Source: Heterohyrax brucei (Eukaryota > Chordata > Mammalia > Hyracoidea > Procaviidae). Taken from it: 64,000 nt of DNA. The translations under genes and the position numbers were made by a program. Location of the stretch: the NCBI GenBank assembly GCA_028571685.1, contig CM053140.1, forward strand, positions 20,689,501 through 20,753,500, read 5' to 3'. Shown piece after piece: positions 32,329 through 43,539 of the stretch. The notes under the pieces were generated by a model. That model did not search any database. It saw nothing but the letters and a program-made list of their open reading frames with translations, and was not told the origin of the DNA. Position 1 is the stretch's first letter. Each line of letters starts with the position of its first letter.

Positions 32329-32699
32329 TCACCTCTTAGCACAGGGATTCCAGATCCAAAGGATGTGCTCTGCTCCTGCCTACTTGTCTCGATGGTGGTG
32401 AGATCATCTCCTACCTGCCTCTGGGATGGCTCATCTTAAGCCTAGCATGGTGACAAAACTGACCAATGCCTTCAGTGGGGCACTATTGTCTTATTTGTAC
32501 AGTCCCGCCCATTCACTTGGGTGGAAGTTACAAGACCATGGTGAGAAAAGCCACACAAAAGTGGTCCATTGCAATGCAGACACGATGAGGAAGCCATCTC
32601 ACCTCTGGAATATCCTCCCCCTAAGACCCATAACTCCAGTCTAATCGTGAGAAAACATCAGATTAACTCAAATGGGGGGCATCCTACAAAGTTACTAAC

Positions 32700-33900
32700 T
32701 GGTACTCTTCAAAAGTGGTAAGATCGTGAAAGACTTAGGAATTGTCACAATCTGGAAGAGATGTCATTAAATCTATTCTTGAGATGGCCTTTAAGCTTAG
32801 GTGTGATATACTATAGGTTGTACTTTGGTTCTCATGGACTTGTTCTAATTTTCTTCAGTTAAAGTTTGAACTTGCATATGAGCAACTGAAGCCCTGTTTT
32901 GTAGAAGTCCTTGGCACTTTTCAAATTGATGACATTGAACTTTTTCATTGTTTCTTTCCACACACATAGTCACTTTGATTCCTGTGTATTCCACCTAGTG
33001 AGTCCATGTCTATAGTCGCTGTTCATGTTAGTGAGAAGGGTACTTGAGTGATGAAGTCCCTAGTTCTATCATGCTATCTCCAGCATCATTTCTCTCACCA
33101 AGGCTATATTTTCCAGCTACTAATCCTTCTGTATTTACAACTTTTGCATTCCAATTGCCAGTGATTATCAATGCATCTTGATTGCCAAGAGCCAAAGGCC
33201 GTCGAGTCGGATCCGACTCATGGCGACCCTAGGGGCCAGGATAGATTGATTGCATGTTCAAAAAATTTTGGACTACAGAAACTAGTAGAAGTCTTCCATT
33301 TCTTCTTCCTTCTCATTAGTGGTTGGTGTACAAATTTGAATAACAGTTTCATTAATGGTCTTCCTTGTAGGTGTATTGCTGACAGCATTGTCCTTCAAGA
33401 CAGATCTTGGAATTTCCTTTTTGACAGCAACTGCAGTGGCATTTGTTTTCAAGTTGTGATTCCTGGCACTGCATATTGTATGACTATCTGATTCAAAATG
33501 GGCAGTACCAGATCATTTCAGCTCGCTAATGCCTAGAATATCTATGTTTATGGGTTCCATTTCATTTTTGATAATTTCTAAATTTTCCTAGATTCATGCT
33601 TTGTATGTCCCATGTTTTGATTATTTGTGGATGTTTGCAGCTGTTTCTTCTCATTCTGAGTTGTGCCACATTAGCAAACGAAGGTCCTGAAAGCTTGCCT
33701 CCATCTACATCATTAAGCTTGACTCTACTCCGAGGAGGCATCTCTTCCATACTCATCTTCTGAGTGCCTTCCAACCTGGGGCTCATTTTCCGGCACTCTA
33801 TCTGACAGTGTTCCACTGCTATTCATAAGGTTTTCACTGGCTAATCCCTTTCCGAAATAGACTTCTGAGACCTTTTTCCTAGTGTGTCTTAGTTTGGAAG
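32700..33900 (-). mobile_element. RTE LINE, 5'/endonuclease part (antisense)
   Basis: The region 33530-33830 is the reverse of the 5' part seen at 20910-21080 ('ctgcaaacatcc', 'cagaagatgact'). Upstream of it the endonuclease coding part runs back to about 32.7 kb. Decayed. A CpG-rich patch at 33195-33230 resembles a small AfroSINE/RTE 3' piece. Confidence 0.75.
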
Positions 33901-33989
33901 CTCAGCTGAAACCTGTCTGCCTCGGTGACCCTGCAGGCATCTGAAGACTGGTGGCACAGTTTTCGGCATCACAGCAACACACAAGCCTC

Positions 33990-34525
33990 CATAGTACAAC
34001 AAACCAATTTAGAGACAACCTCAGGAATAGGTTTGGTCATTGACACTAATGACCAAAGACCAGCCAAGTTGCGGAATGATGTAAAGGACACTGTATGCAA
34101 AGAAAGCAAAAGGTCACTAAAAAGACAGGAAAGAAAGACCAAAGCAAATATCAGAAGAGCAAAAGCAAAAGGAAGAAATGATGAAGTAAAAGAACTGAAC
34201 AGAAGATTTCAAAGGGCAGCTTGAGAAGACAAAGTGAAGTATTATAATGACGTGTGCAAAGAGCTGGAGACAGAAAACCGAAAGGAAGACCATGCTTGGC
34301 ATTTCTCAAGCTGAAATAACTGAAGAAAAAATTCAAGCCTTGAGTTGCAATAGTGAAAGATTCTATGGGGAGAATACTGAAAGACATGGGAAGCATCAAA
34401 AGAAGATAGAAGGAATACAGGGAATCACTATACCGAAAAGAATTCGTCAATGTTCAGTCCTTTCAAGAGGCAGCATGTGGTCAGGAACTGACGGTGCTGA
34501 TGGCAGAAGTCAGAGCTGCATTGTT
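33990..34525 (+). mobile_element. RTE LINE, middle part (plus), left of LTR insertion
   Basis: 'caaagaccagccaagttg', KEESKRSLKRQERK-like coding remnants and 'gtggtcaggaactgacgg' are RTE middle sequence. It continues at 35009 after an LTR. Confidence 0.82.
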
Positions 34526-35008
34526 TTAGTCAGCTGGTGCTGCTATAACAGAACCACCACAGCTTTAACAAGAAAAGTTTATTCTCACACAGTCTAGTAC
34601 GCTACAAGTCTGAATTCAGGGTATCTGCTCCAGAGGAAGGCTTTCTGTCTTTGTTGGCTCTAAAGGCAAGTCCTTGTGGTCTATCAGTCTTTGGTCAGGG
34701 ATCATCTTGGCCCCAGAAGCTCAGGTCTGAAGGACGCACTCTACTCCTGGTGCTGTTTTCTTGATGGTATGAAGTTCCCAACTCTCTGCTTGCTCCCCTT
34801 TCATTTTATCTCTTGCAGTATGAAAGATATGGGTGTCGCAGTCCCACCCTAATCCTCTTTTAACATAATCTTATCTGTTCGCCACAGGCAGAGATTAGGA
34901 TTTACAACACAAGAAAATCACAAAATGGAAGACAATTACACAATACTGGTAACAGCCAGATTTCTACACATATTTTGGAGAGGGGGGAGACAAATCAATC
35001 CACGACAC
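34526..35008 (-). mobile_element. MaLR/ERVL-type LTR (antisense) inserted in RTE
   Basis: From 'gttttagtcagctggtgctg' to 'atcaatccacgacac'. The RTE sequence 'gagctgcattgaaggcattg' is cut here and resumes after the LTR with a few duplicated bases, so the LTR is younger than this RTE copy. Confidence 0.8.
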
Positions 35009-36480
35009 ACATTGAAGGCATTGATGAAAAACAAGTTTCCAGGAATTGACAGAGTATCAACTGACATACTTGAACAGGCAGATACAGTGCTGAACATGCT
35101 CAGTCATCTATGCCAAGAAATTTGGAAGACAGCTACCTAGTTAACTAACCAGAAGAGATCCATATTTATTTCTATTCCCAAGAAACCTGATCCAAACTGA
35201 AGGCAAAAATTATGAAACAATGTCATTAATATCACACACAGGTAAAATTTTGCTGAGGATCATTCAAAAGCATCTGTAGCAGTGTATTGACAGAGAACTG
35301 CCAGAAACTCAGGCCAGATTCAGAAGAGGACGTGGAATCAGGAATATCATTGCTGATGTCAAATGGACCCTGGATGAAAGCAGGGAATAGAAGAAAGCTG
35401 TTTACCTGTGTTTCACTGACTGTGTAAAAGTATCCGACTGTGTGGATCATACCAAATTATGAATAACATTACAAAGAATGGGAATTCCAGAATATTTGAT
35501 TGTGCTTACGAGGACTCTGTACCTGCGTCAAGAGGCAGTCATTTGGACAGAACAAGGAGACGCTGAACGTTTTAAACTCAGGAAAGATTTGTGTCAGGGT
35601 TTCATCCTTTCATCACACCTTTTCAACCTGAATGCCGAGCAAATAATCCAAGAAGCTGGACTGTATAATGAAAAGCAGAGAGTTGGGACTGGAGGAAGAC
35701 TCATCAACAACCTGCATCATGCAGATCACACAACCTTACTTGCTGAAAGTGGACTTGAAACACTTACTAATGAAGATCAAAGACCACAGACTTCATCACA
35801 TCTCAACGCAGAGGAAACAAAAAGCCTCACAACTGGACCAGTAAACAACCTCATAATAAATGGAGAAAAGACTGAGATTGTCAAGGATTTCATTCTACTT
35901 GAATTCACAATCAAAACCCATGGAAACAGCAGTCAAGAAATCAAATGACGAATTATACTGGGCAAATCTGCCACCAAAGATCTCTTTAAAGTGTTAAAAA
36001 TCAAAGACGTTGCCTTGAAGACAAAGGTGCACCTGACCCAAGCCAAGATATTTTAAATTGCATCATATGTGTGTGAAAGTTAGATAATGACTAAAGAAGA
36101 CAGAATTGACATCTTTGAGTTGTGGTGGTGGCAAAGATTACTGAATACCACAGACTGCCAAAAGAACAACTAGATCTGTCCTGGGAAAAGTACAACCAGA
36201 GTGCTCCTTGAAGCAAGGATGGTGAAACTTCATCTTACACACTTTGGACATGTTGTCAGGAAAGATCAGTCCCTGGGGAAGGATATCATGTTTGGTAAAG
36301 CAGAGGGCCAGGGAAAAAGAGGAAGACCCTCAACAAGATGGATTGACACAGTAGCTGCGACAATGGGCTTAAGCATAAAAACGATTGTGGGTGTGGTGCA
36401 GGACCAGACTCTATTTTGTTCTGTTGTTCATAGGGTCGCTATAAGTCAGAACCAACTCCACAGCACCTAACAACAACAAC
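35009..36480 (+). mobile_element. RTE LINE, RT to 3' end (plus)
   Basis: It covers the RT fingers (FPGIDRVSTDILEQADT), palm remnants, the LHHADHTTLLAESG region where the YADD motif is changed, a C-terminal segment (HFGHVVRKDQSLGKDIM, RGRPSTRWIDTVAATMG) and the (AAC)n end at 36465-36485. Several stops and frameshifts. Confidence 0.88.
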
Positions 36481-36617
36481 AACAGAGGAGATGTCTGATG
36501 ACTAAAAAAACTTGATACCCTGAATGGGGTTCTATACCAAAGAAAACACCTTCTATGGGAAAACCAGTGAAATCCAAATAAAGTCTTTAGATTGGTTAAT
36601 GATGTTGTTAGGTGCTG

Positions 36618-37095
36618 TGTCAGTCATCTAGTGCTGCTGTAACAGAAATACCACAAGTGGATGGCTTTAACAATGAGAAGTTTGTTCTCTTACAGTCTAG
36701 CAGACTAGAAGTCCAAATTCCAGGTGCCAGCTGCAGGGGAAGGCTTTCTCTCTTTCAGCTCTGAGGGAAAGTCCTTGTCATCCATCTTCACTGGCTGAGG
36801 AGCTTCTCAGCACAGAGACTCAGATCCAAAGGACATGCCACCCTCTTGGCTCCTGTTTCTTGGTGGTATGAGGTCCCCATGTCTCTGTGCTGCCACCTCT
36901 CTTACATTTCAAAAGAGATTGATTTAAGACACAACCTAATCTTGTAAATTAAGATCTGCTTCATTATCATAATTATCACTAATCCTGACTAATTAACATC
37001 ATTGTGGTAGGATTTACATGATATAAGAAAACTCATACCAAATGACAAAGTGGTGAACAATCATACAATATTGGAAATCATGATCTAGCCAAGTT
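36618..37095 (-). mobile_element. MaLR/ERVL-type LTR (antisense) inserted in RTE
   Basis: 'tcagtcatctagtgctgctg' to 'gatctagccaagttgacac'. It interrupts an antisense RTE 3' end whose first bases lie at 36600-36617 and which resumes at about 37139; 'aggtgc' occurs at both break points. Confidence 0.8.
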
Positions 37096-37138
37096 GACAC
37101 ATAGTCTGGAAATTCATGAGATTGGAAAACACTCAAAA

Positions 37139-37740
37139 TAGGTGCCAGCCAGTTGGTTCTGACTCACAGCAACTGCATATACAGCAGAAGGAAACACTGC
37201 CTGGCCCTGTGCCACCCTCGGAATCATTGCTGTGCCCAAGCTCATCCTTGCAGCCACTGTGTCAGCCCACCTTATTGAAGGTCTTCCTCTCTCTCACTAC
37301 CCTGGGGCAGCAGCATGATACCCGTCTGCATGACGTATCCAAAGTACTGGAAACAGTCTCACCATCTTTGCTTCCAAGGGACACCTGCTGTACTTCTTCC
37401 AAGATAAATTTGTTTATTCTTCTGGCATCCCTGCTGTGTTCAATATCCTTCTCCAACACATAATTCAAAAGCATCTTTTTTGTGTGTGTGTTAAATTTTC
37501 CTCATTCATTGCACAGCTTTTGTGTACACATGAGGCAAATGAAAATATGTTTTGGAAGAGGTGCAACTTAGTGCTCAAAGTGATGTGCTTTTCAATTCTC
37601 TAAAGAAGTCTCTTGCAGCAGATTTTCCCAATGCAGTGCGTCATTTGATTTCTTGACTGCTGCTTCCGTGGGTGTTGATTGTGGACCCAAGTAAAATGAA
37701 ATCTCTGATAACTTCAATATTTTCTTCCAGATTTAGGACA
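37139..37740 (-). mobile_element. RTE LINE 3' part (antisense)
   Basis: 'ccagccagttggttctgact', 'aggtcttcctctctc', 'gcatgacgtatccaaagtac' and 'cttgactgctgcttccgtgg' are the reverse of the RTE 3' coding part. Confidence 0.85.
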
Positions 37741-38140
37741 GACAAAGAAGGACCCAGTGGTCTACTTCTGAAAGGATTGGCCAGTGAAAACTTTATGAAT
37801 ATTGTCTGATACAGTGCTGGAAAATGAGCCTCTCAGTTTGGAAAGCACTCAAAAGATGACTAGGGAAGAGCTGCCTCCTCAAAATAGAGTCCACGTTAAT
37901 GATGTGGATGAAGTAAAGACTTTAGACCCTCTATTATGATTTGACACTACTGAAAATGAGAAGAAACAGCTGCAAACATCTGTGACTAATCGGAACATAC
38001 AACGTACAAAGTGTGAATCAAGGAAAATTGAAAGTTGTCAAAAATGAAATGCAGTTCATAGAACTTGGTGTCCTAGGTATTAGTGAACTGAAATGAACCG
38101 GTATTAGTCATTTTGAATTGTACAGTTATATGGTCTTCTA
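37741..38140 (+). mobile_element. RTE LINE 5' part (plus)
   Basis: 'aggacccagtggtctacttc', 'actagggaagagctgcctcc', 'gagaagaaacagctgcaaac' and the start of the endonuclease frame (GVLGISELK-like remnant at about 38070) are present. Confidence 0.8.
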
Positions 38141-39365
38141 TGCCAGGAATAGATTGGTTAACAGTATTTGTACAGTGTCAATTTACAGTATTAATTTCCT
38201 GATTTTAATGATGAAACAATGTACATTTATGCAAGATACTAACATTAGGGGAAGCTGGATGAATGGTGTACAGTAACTATTATTTTTACATCTCTATGGA
38301 AGTTTACAATGATCTTAAAATAAAAAGTTAAAATATTTAAGTCCCAAAATAAAAAAGGTAAAATGTGTATGTTTTATCTTCTTACCATAAGAAATACATC
38401 TTCATTAGATCCTGCAAGACCAGGTTCTGAGTTAGAGATGTAGAAGTCTTCAGCATTCCACACCAGTACGTGGTGGTGTGCGAGAGCCCATCTCTACTCT
38501 GTAGTTCTTCTCCCTTCTCTGTTCAGCAGCATCTCTACCTTCTGGTGTGAGGGTCTCGTGCACATGTGTATGGGGAACCCAGACTGCCCATCTAAGCTCC
38601 ATCCACCCGCTTCCCAGCACCTCAAAAAAGCCAACCCTTAGCCAACCTTCGGATCCTGAGTGGAGAATTCTGGAGTTCCAGGTACCAGAACAAGGTCTAA
38701 AAAGGAGAGTGTGAATTTCAGGGTGGGCATGTACTCTTGCTCTCTTTGTGCTTCCTGTCCGGTGAAGTTGGACATGTCTGGAGGGTGGCAAGAACTAGGT
38801 CTTCTAAGGTTGACATTTTCTGGCTCCAACTGTATGTCCTCTATAGTTACCAGGCCCCATTTCAATCAAATGGCTTCCAGCTGCTAGAACCTCTACATAA
38901 GAGATTTTTTGGCCACAAGAGCTCATTCATCCTGAGCTTGATGTTCTGAGGGGTTAACATTTCCTGGGAGCAGTTCATAGGTGGATAAATACCCCAGCTC
39001 CCTCACTCCTTGGGTGGGATGACTCTGGGGCATGTTCTGCGTTATTTCCCCGAGATCCCCAGTGAGACTGAGCCCTGGTGGTCCGTAGTCGAAAAACTGC
39101 CCGGATAGCAACTTTTCCCTTCCCTCACTCACTTCCCTACTACTCTACTTGGGTTTCTCTGGTTCAGCTCCCCAAATACCGCTTGTTCACATCCTTGTCT
39201 CAGAGTCTGCTTCTTGGGGAACCCAAACTTGTATCCTACAAGAGGGCTTGTAGGATATTGACAATATTTTATTTCTTTGTCTTGGTAACTTATTAATGCT
39301 TATTTCATAATTATTTGTTCAGTGTACTAATGTTTGGTGTGGGCTTTCTGTATTATGTTATTGCC
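38141..39365. other. Intergenic, old repeats only
   Basis: No gene. The part at 38930-39240 ('tcacatccttgtctcagagt', 'cttggggaacccaaac') looks like an old LTR or MER element; the rest is unassigned. Confidence 0.4.
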
Positions 39366-39369
39366 AAAG

Positions 39370-39667
39370 TAAAAGGAAAAAAATGATGAAGAGATATGAA
39401 AAGAAGATCGCAAAGAGCAACTCGAGAAGACAAAGGAAAGTGTTACAGTGAAATGTTCAAAGAGGTGGAGACAGAAAACCAAAAGGGAAGAAAAACACTT
39501 GGCACTTCTCAAGCTGAAAGAACTGAAAAGTTCAAGCTTTGAGTTGCTCTAGTAAAGGATTCTACAGGGAAAATGTGAAATGACACAGGAAGCATCAAAA
39601 GAAGATGGCTGGAATACACAGTCACAGTACCAAAAAGAATTGGTCAATCATCAACCATCTCAGGAGG
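39370..39667 (+). mobile_element. RTE LINE, left part (plus), before mariner insertion
   Basis: 'aaaaaatgatgaagagatat', 'gtggagacagaaaacc' and 'agcatcaaaagaagatggc' are RTE middle sequence. It is interrupted by the mariner-derived element and resumes at 40206. Confidence 0.82.
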
Positions 39668-40205
39668 TAACATACGGAGTCTGACAATTAAGTCTGCAAA
39701 CTTAATTGTTCTAAGTGCTACATACCTCACTGCTGAATATTGCTGTGGTTACCTTCTAAGTACTCTCTTTGGGAAGCTATGCACCTATGCCACTGCCTAG
39801 TCCACTCTTTGAAGCAATTTTGGAACTCTTTCTGGAATGACTATTATGTGCAGTGGCAAGGTGGCAAGTTCAAGAACTTAAATGCATAGTTGTCTGTGAG
39901 GGAGTTTTTAGCCAGTAAACAAGCATCTGTATTGGAACACCCTCCCTACTCATCTGATCTTGTCCTCAGTGACTTTTTACCCAAAGATTAAGGAAATATT
40001 GAAAGGAAGATGTTTTGATTACAGTCTGGACATCAAGGATAATGCCATGGACGTTCCAGACAGAGAGTTCTAAAACTGCTTTGAAAGGTGGAGTAGGCAC
40101 TGGCATTGGTGCATAGCTTCCCACAAGGAGTACTTCAAAGGTAACCATGGCAATATTCAGCCATAGCGTATGCAGCACCTTTTCTAGGATGAGTTCACGA
40201 ACCTA
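39668..40205 (+). mobile_element. Mariner-derived foldback element, copy B
   Basis: The left arm (39668-39840) is the reverse complement of the right arm (about 40055-40205). Both derive from a mariner transposase C-terminus: on the right, motifs like PPYSSDLVLSDF (39945-39980), KEILKGRCFDY and CIASHKEYFKGNHG can be read with stops. The near-terminal sequences 'gacaattaagt' and 'acgaaccta' are inverted. A spacer of about 100 bp separates the arms. It lies inside an RTE LINE. Confidence 0.8.
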
Positions 40206-40645
40206 ATGGGTAGCCCTTGCATGATCAGGAACCGACAGTAACAAAGGAAGAAATCTGAGCTGCACTGAAGGCACTGGTGAAAAACAAGGCTCTAGGAAAT
40301 GATGACATATGAATTGAGATGTTCCAACAAATGGATGCTGGAAATGCTCACTCATCTATGCCAGGAAATTTGGAAGACACCTGGCCAATAGACTGGAAGA
40401 AATCCATGTTTACACCTAGTCCCAAAAAAGATGATCCAACCAAATGTGGAAATTATTGAACAATACCTTTAATATTCCACACAAGTAAAACTTTGCTGGA
40501 GATTATTCAAAAGTGGCTTCAGCAGAATATCAACAGGGAACTGCCAAAAAAGTCAACCCAGATTCAGAAGAGGACAGAGAAACAGGCATAGCATCGCAGA
40601 TGTCAGATGTTTCCTGGCTGAAACCAGAGAATACCAGAAAGATGT
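40206..40645 (+). mobile_element. RTE LINE, RT part (plus), between mariner and LTR
   Basis: 'gatcaggaaccgacagtaac', 'atgccaggaaatttggaaga' and 'gaataccagaaagatgt' continue the RTE from 39667 up to the LTR at 40646. Confidence 0.85.
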
Positions 40646-41210
40646 TGTCATAGTTATCTAGTCCTGCTATAGTGGGAATACCACAAGTGGATGGCTTTAA
40701 CAAAGAGAAATTTATTTTCTCACAGCCTAGTAGGCAAGAAGTCCAAACTCATGGCGTCACCTTTAGGGGAAAGTTTTTTCTCCCTGCTGGCTCTAGGGGA
40801 AGGTTCTTCTCATCAATCATCCTCTGGTCTAGGAACTTCTCAGTGCAGGAAACCTCAGATTCAAAGATGGAACTCTGCTCCCGGCACTGCTTTCTTGGTG
40901 GTAGAAGGTTCTCAAATCTCTGCTTGCTTGCCTTTCATCTCTTGTAAGACAAAAGGCGCTATAGGCCACACCCTAGGGAAATGCCCTTTACATTGGATTA
41001 AGGTTGCTATCTGAGTAAACGTGTCACATCTCATCCTAATCCCCTTTGACATAATCTAATCTTGCCTCATTGACTACAAGCGGAGAATTAGGATTTAAAA
41101 CAGGGGAAAATTACATCAATCACAAAATGGAGGACAACTACACAGTACTTGGAATGATGGGCTAATGAAGCTGACAGCTACTTTGGGGGGACATAATTCA
41201 ATCCATGACA
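40646..41210 (-). mobile_element. Solo MaLR/ERVL-type LTR (antisense) with clear target-site duplication
   Basis: A 565-bp LTR with inverted ends TGTCAT...ATGACA, flanked by a perfect 5-bp duplication GATGT at 40641-40645 and 41211-41215. The RTE sequence is continuous if one copy and the LTR are removed. This is the reference copy for the LTR family elsewhere in the window. Confidence 0.92.
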
Positions 41211-42055
41211 GATGTTCACCTGCATTTTACTGACTCAACAAAGGCGCTCAACTGTGTGGATCATAATAAATTGTGGATAACGTTTTGAAGAATGGGAATT
41301 TCAGAACACTTAACTGTGCTTTTGAGGAACCTGTACGTAAATCAAGAGGCAGTTGTTTGAGCAAAACAAGAGGTCACTGCATGGTTTAAAGTCAGGCAAG
41401 GTGTGTGTCAGGATTTACCATGCCTATTCAATCTATATGCTGAACAAATCCTCTGAGAAGCTAGACTACACTAAGAAGAACGGGGCATCAGGATTGGAGC
41501 AAGACGCATTAACAATCTGTGTTGTGCAGATGACACAACCTTGCTGAAACTGAAGAACACTTGAAGCACTGAAGGCTGAAGACCAAAGACCACAGCCTTC
41601 ACTATGGACTACACTTCAGCACAGCTGTAGGGGCTAGTAAACCCAATGCTGTCAGATTAGAGAGCAAGGCTCCTGATCTCAGGCTGTGGTGTTGGAGAAG
41701 AACGTTGAACGTACCATGGATTACCAAAAGAACAAACTGATCTGTTCTGAAAGAAGTACAAATGGAGTGCTCCTTGGAAGCAAAGATGGCAAGACTGTGT
41801 CTTACATAATTTGGACATGTTGTCAGTAAGGTTCAGTCCCTGGAGAAGGACATCATACTTGGTAGAGTGGAGGGTCAGCAAAAAAGAGGAAGACCCTTGA
41901 TGAGATGGATTAACACAGCGGCCACAACAATGGGCTTAAGCACAAAAATGATTGTGGACATGGTGTAAGACTGGGCAGTGTTTTGTTCTATCATGCGCAG
42001 GGTCGCTGTAAGTTGGAACCGACTTGACAGCACCTAACAACAACAACATAAAAGA
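41211..42055 (+). mobile_element. RTE LINE, RT to 3' end (plus), after LTR
   Basis: 'gatgttcacctgcattttac' and 'actgtgtggatcataataaa' are the FIDY...VDHNK region, followed by the C-terminal part and the end 'gggtcgctgtaagttggaac' with (AAC)n at 42038-42050. Confidence 0.88.
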
Positions 42056-42403
42056 AACAGAGATTCTCACATCTGGACTAATAAGCAGCATCATGATAAG
42101 TGGAGAAAAGTATGAAATCAAGAATTTCATTTGAAGTAAAGAGTGCTGTCAAGGGATGAGGAGAACAGATGGAGTTGCAGATAGGCAGGCATGTGAAGTT
42201 GATTTGGATCATGTGCTTTCACTTACTAATAATTGAAAAAATAAAAGAATTTCATTTGATTTGGATCAGCAGTCAAGAAATCAAAAGATGCATTACATCA
42301 GGCAAATCTGCTGCAAAAGGCTTTAAAGTGTTGAAAAGCAAAGATATCACCTTGAAAACTAAGGTACACATGACTCAAGCCATGTTGTTTTCTGAACAAT
42401 AAA
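42056..42403 (+). mobile_element. RTE LINE, C-terminal part (plus), with nested 111-bp insertion
   Basis: 'aatcaagaatttcatttg', 'cagcagtcaagaaatcaaaa' and 'gactcaagccatgttgttt' belong to the RTE C-terminal coding part. It is interrupted at 42135-42245 by the short retroposon and at about 42404 by an LTR. Confidence 0.85.
42135..42245 (+). mobile_element. Short unclassified A-tailed retroposon, copy 2
   Basis: A 111-bp insertion flanked by a perfect 14-bp duplication AGAATTTCATTTGA (42121-42134 and 42246-42259), with an A-rich end 'gaaaaaataaa'. Removing the insertion and one duplication restores continuous RTE sequence. It is similar to 75-185. I do not recognise it as tRNA, 7SL, 5S, Y-RNA or AfroSINE derived. 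Confidence 0.8.
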
Positions 42404-42855
42404 CGTGACGGTTAGGATTGTGTGTCAACTTGGCTGGGCTGTGATTCTCGGTGTTTATGTGTGATTACTCCCATTCGATCCCATGATTGCATCTCCTGTG
42501 ACTAACCAATCAGTTTAAAGGCAATTTCCTTGGAAGTGTGGCCTGCATCCGTATTATAAAAAGACATTCTCTTTTTCTTTGCTCTGGTTTCTGTAGTTGC
42601 CTCCTGTTCATCTGAAGGCAGGCTCTTAGAATTTGTCAATCTTCACAGCCTGAGAGCAGGAGCTATGCTCTCTATAGCCTGACAGTGTTGGGTTCACCAG
42701 CGCCTACAGCAATATAAATCTAGAGAAGTCTCCATCCTGATCCACGGACTTGGGATATTGCAGCCTCTACAATTGCATGAGCTGTTTCCTTAATATAAAT
42801 CTTGTTGCATATATAGTTATACTCTTTCCTGGTTTTAGTCTCTGAATCCAAGACA
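42404..42855 (+). mobile_element. ERVL MLT2-like LTR (plus) inserted in RTE
   Basis: 'ttgtgtgtcaacttggctg', 'ccaatcagtttaaaggc', 'cctctacaattgcatgagc' and 'ccttaatataaatcttgttg' follow the layout of MLT2-like LTRs. A CCAAT box (about 42505) and a TATA-like 'tattataaaaag' (about 42552) are visible. Confidence 0.6.
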
Positions 42856-43215
42856 ATGAATTATGAAGACTAAAGAAGAATGAAGACTTTGAATTGAGGT
42901 GTTGACAAAGAATATTGAACATACCATGTACTGCTAAAAGAAAAATCTATCTTGGAATAAGTACAACTGGAATGTTCCCTTGAAGCAAGGATGGCAAGAC
43001 TACATCTCACATACTTTGAACATCTTGTTAGGAAGAATCAGTCCCTGGAGAAGGACATCATACTTGGTAAAGTGGATGGTCAGTGACAAAGAGGATGGCT
43101 GTCAACAAGATGGACTGACACAGTGGCTGCAATAGTGGGCTTAAGCATAAAAATGATTATGGGCATGGCACAGGACCAGGCAGTGTTGCATTTTGCTATA
43201 CATAAGGTCCTCAGG
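42856..43215 (+). mobile_element. RTE LINE 3' part (plus), after LTR
   Basis: 'gactttgaattgaggtgttg', 'gaagaatcagtccctggag' and 'gggcttaagcataaaaatg' continue the RTE to near its 3' end. Confidence 0.82.
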
Positions 43216-43539
43216 ATTCATGAGTGCCTCCTGATAAAACACATGTGCAATTGCCTAAGCCCAAACCAACTCCTCCTCAGTCTTTCTCAAGTCAGAAAAT
43301 GACACCACCATCCATCCAGTTCCTAAAGTCAACTTGAGCTGGTCTCTTTTTGGGCCCCCACCCTAATATCCAGTCCATGAGCAGGAGCCTGTGGCTCTGG
43401 AGATGGCCACTTGTCTCCATCTCTACTGCTGGTGCCTGAATTCAAGGTACCACCTCCCACTCTCTGGCTCTCTGAGGCCATTTGTGCCCGCCCCATAAAG
43501 CCATTCTCCACGCAACAGCAGTAATGATCTATTTTCCAT

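Noticed and set aside
34526-35008. Possible exon or unique gene sequence between RTE pieces
   Set aside because: It matches the LTR family defined at 40646-41210 and interrupts the RTE.
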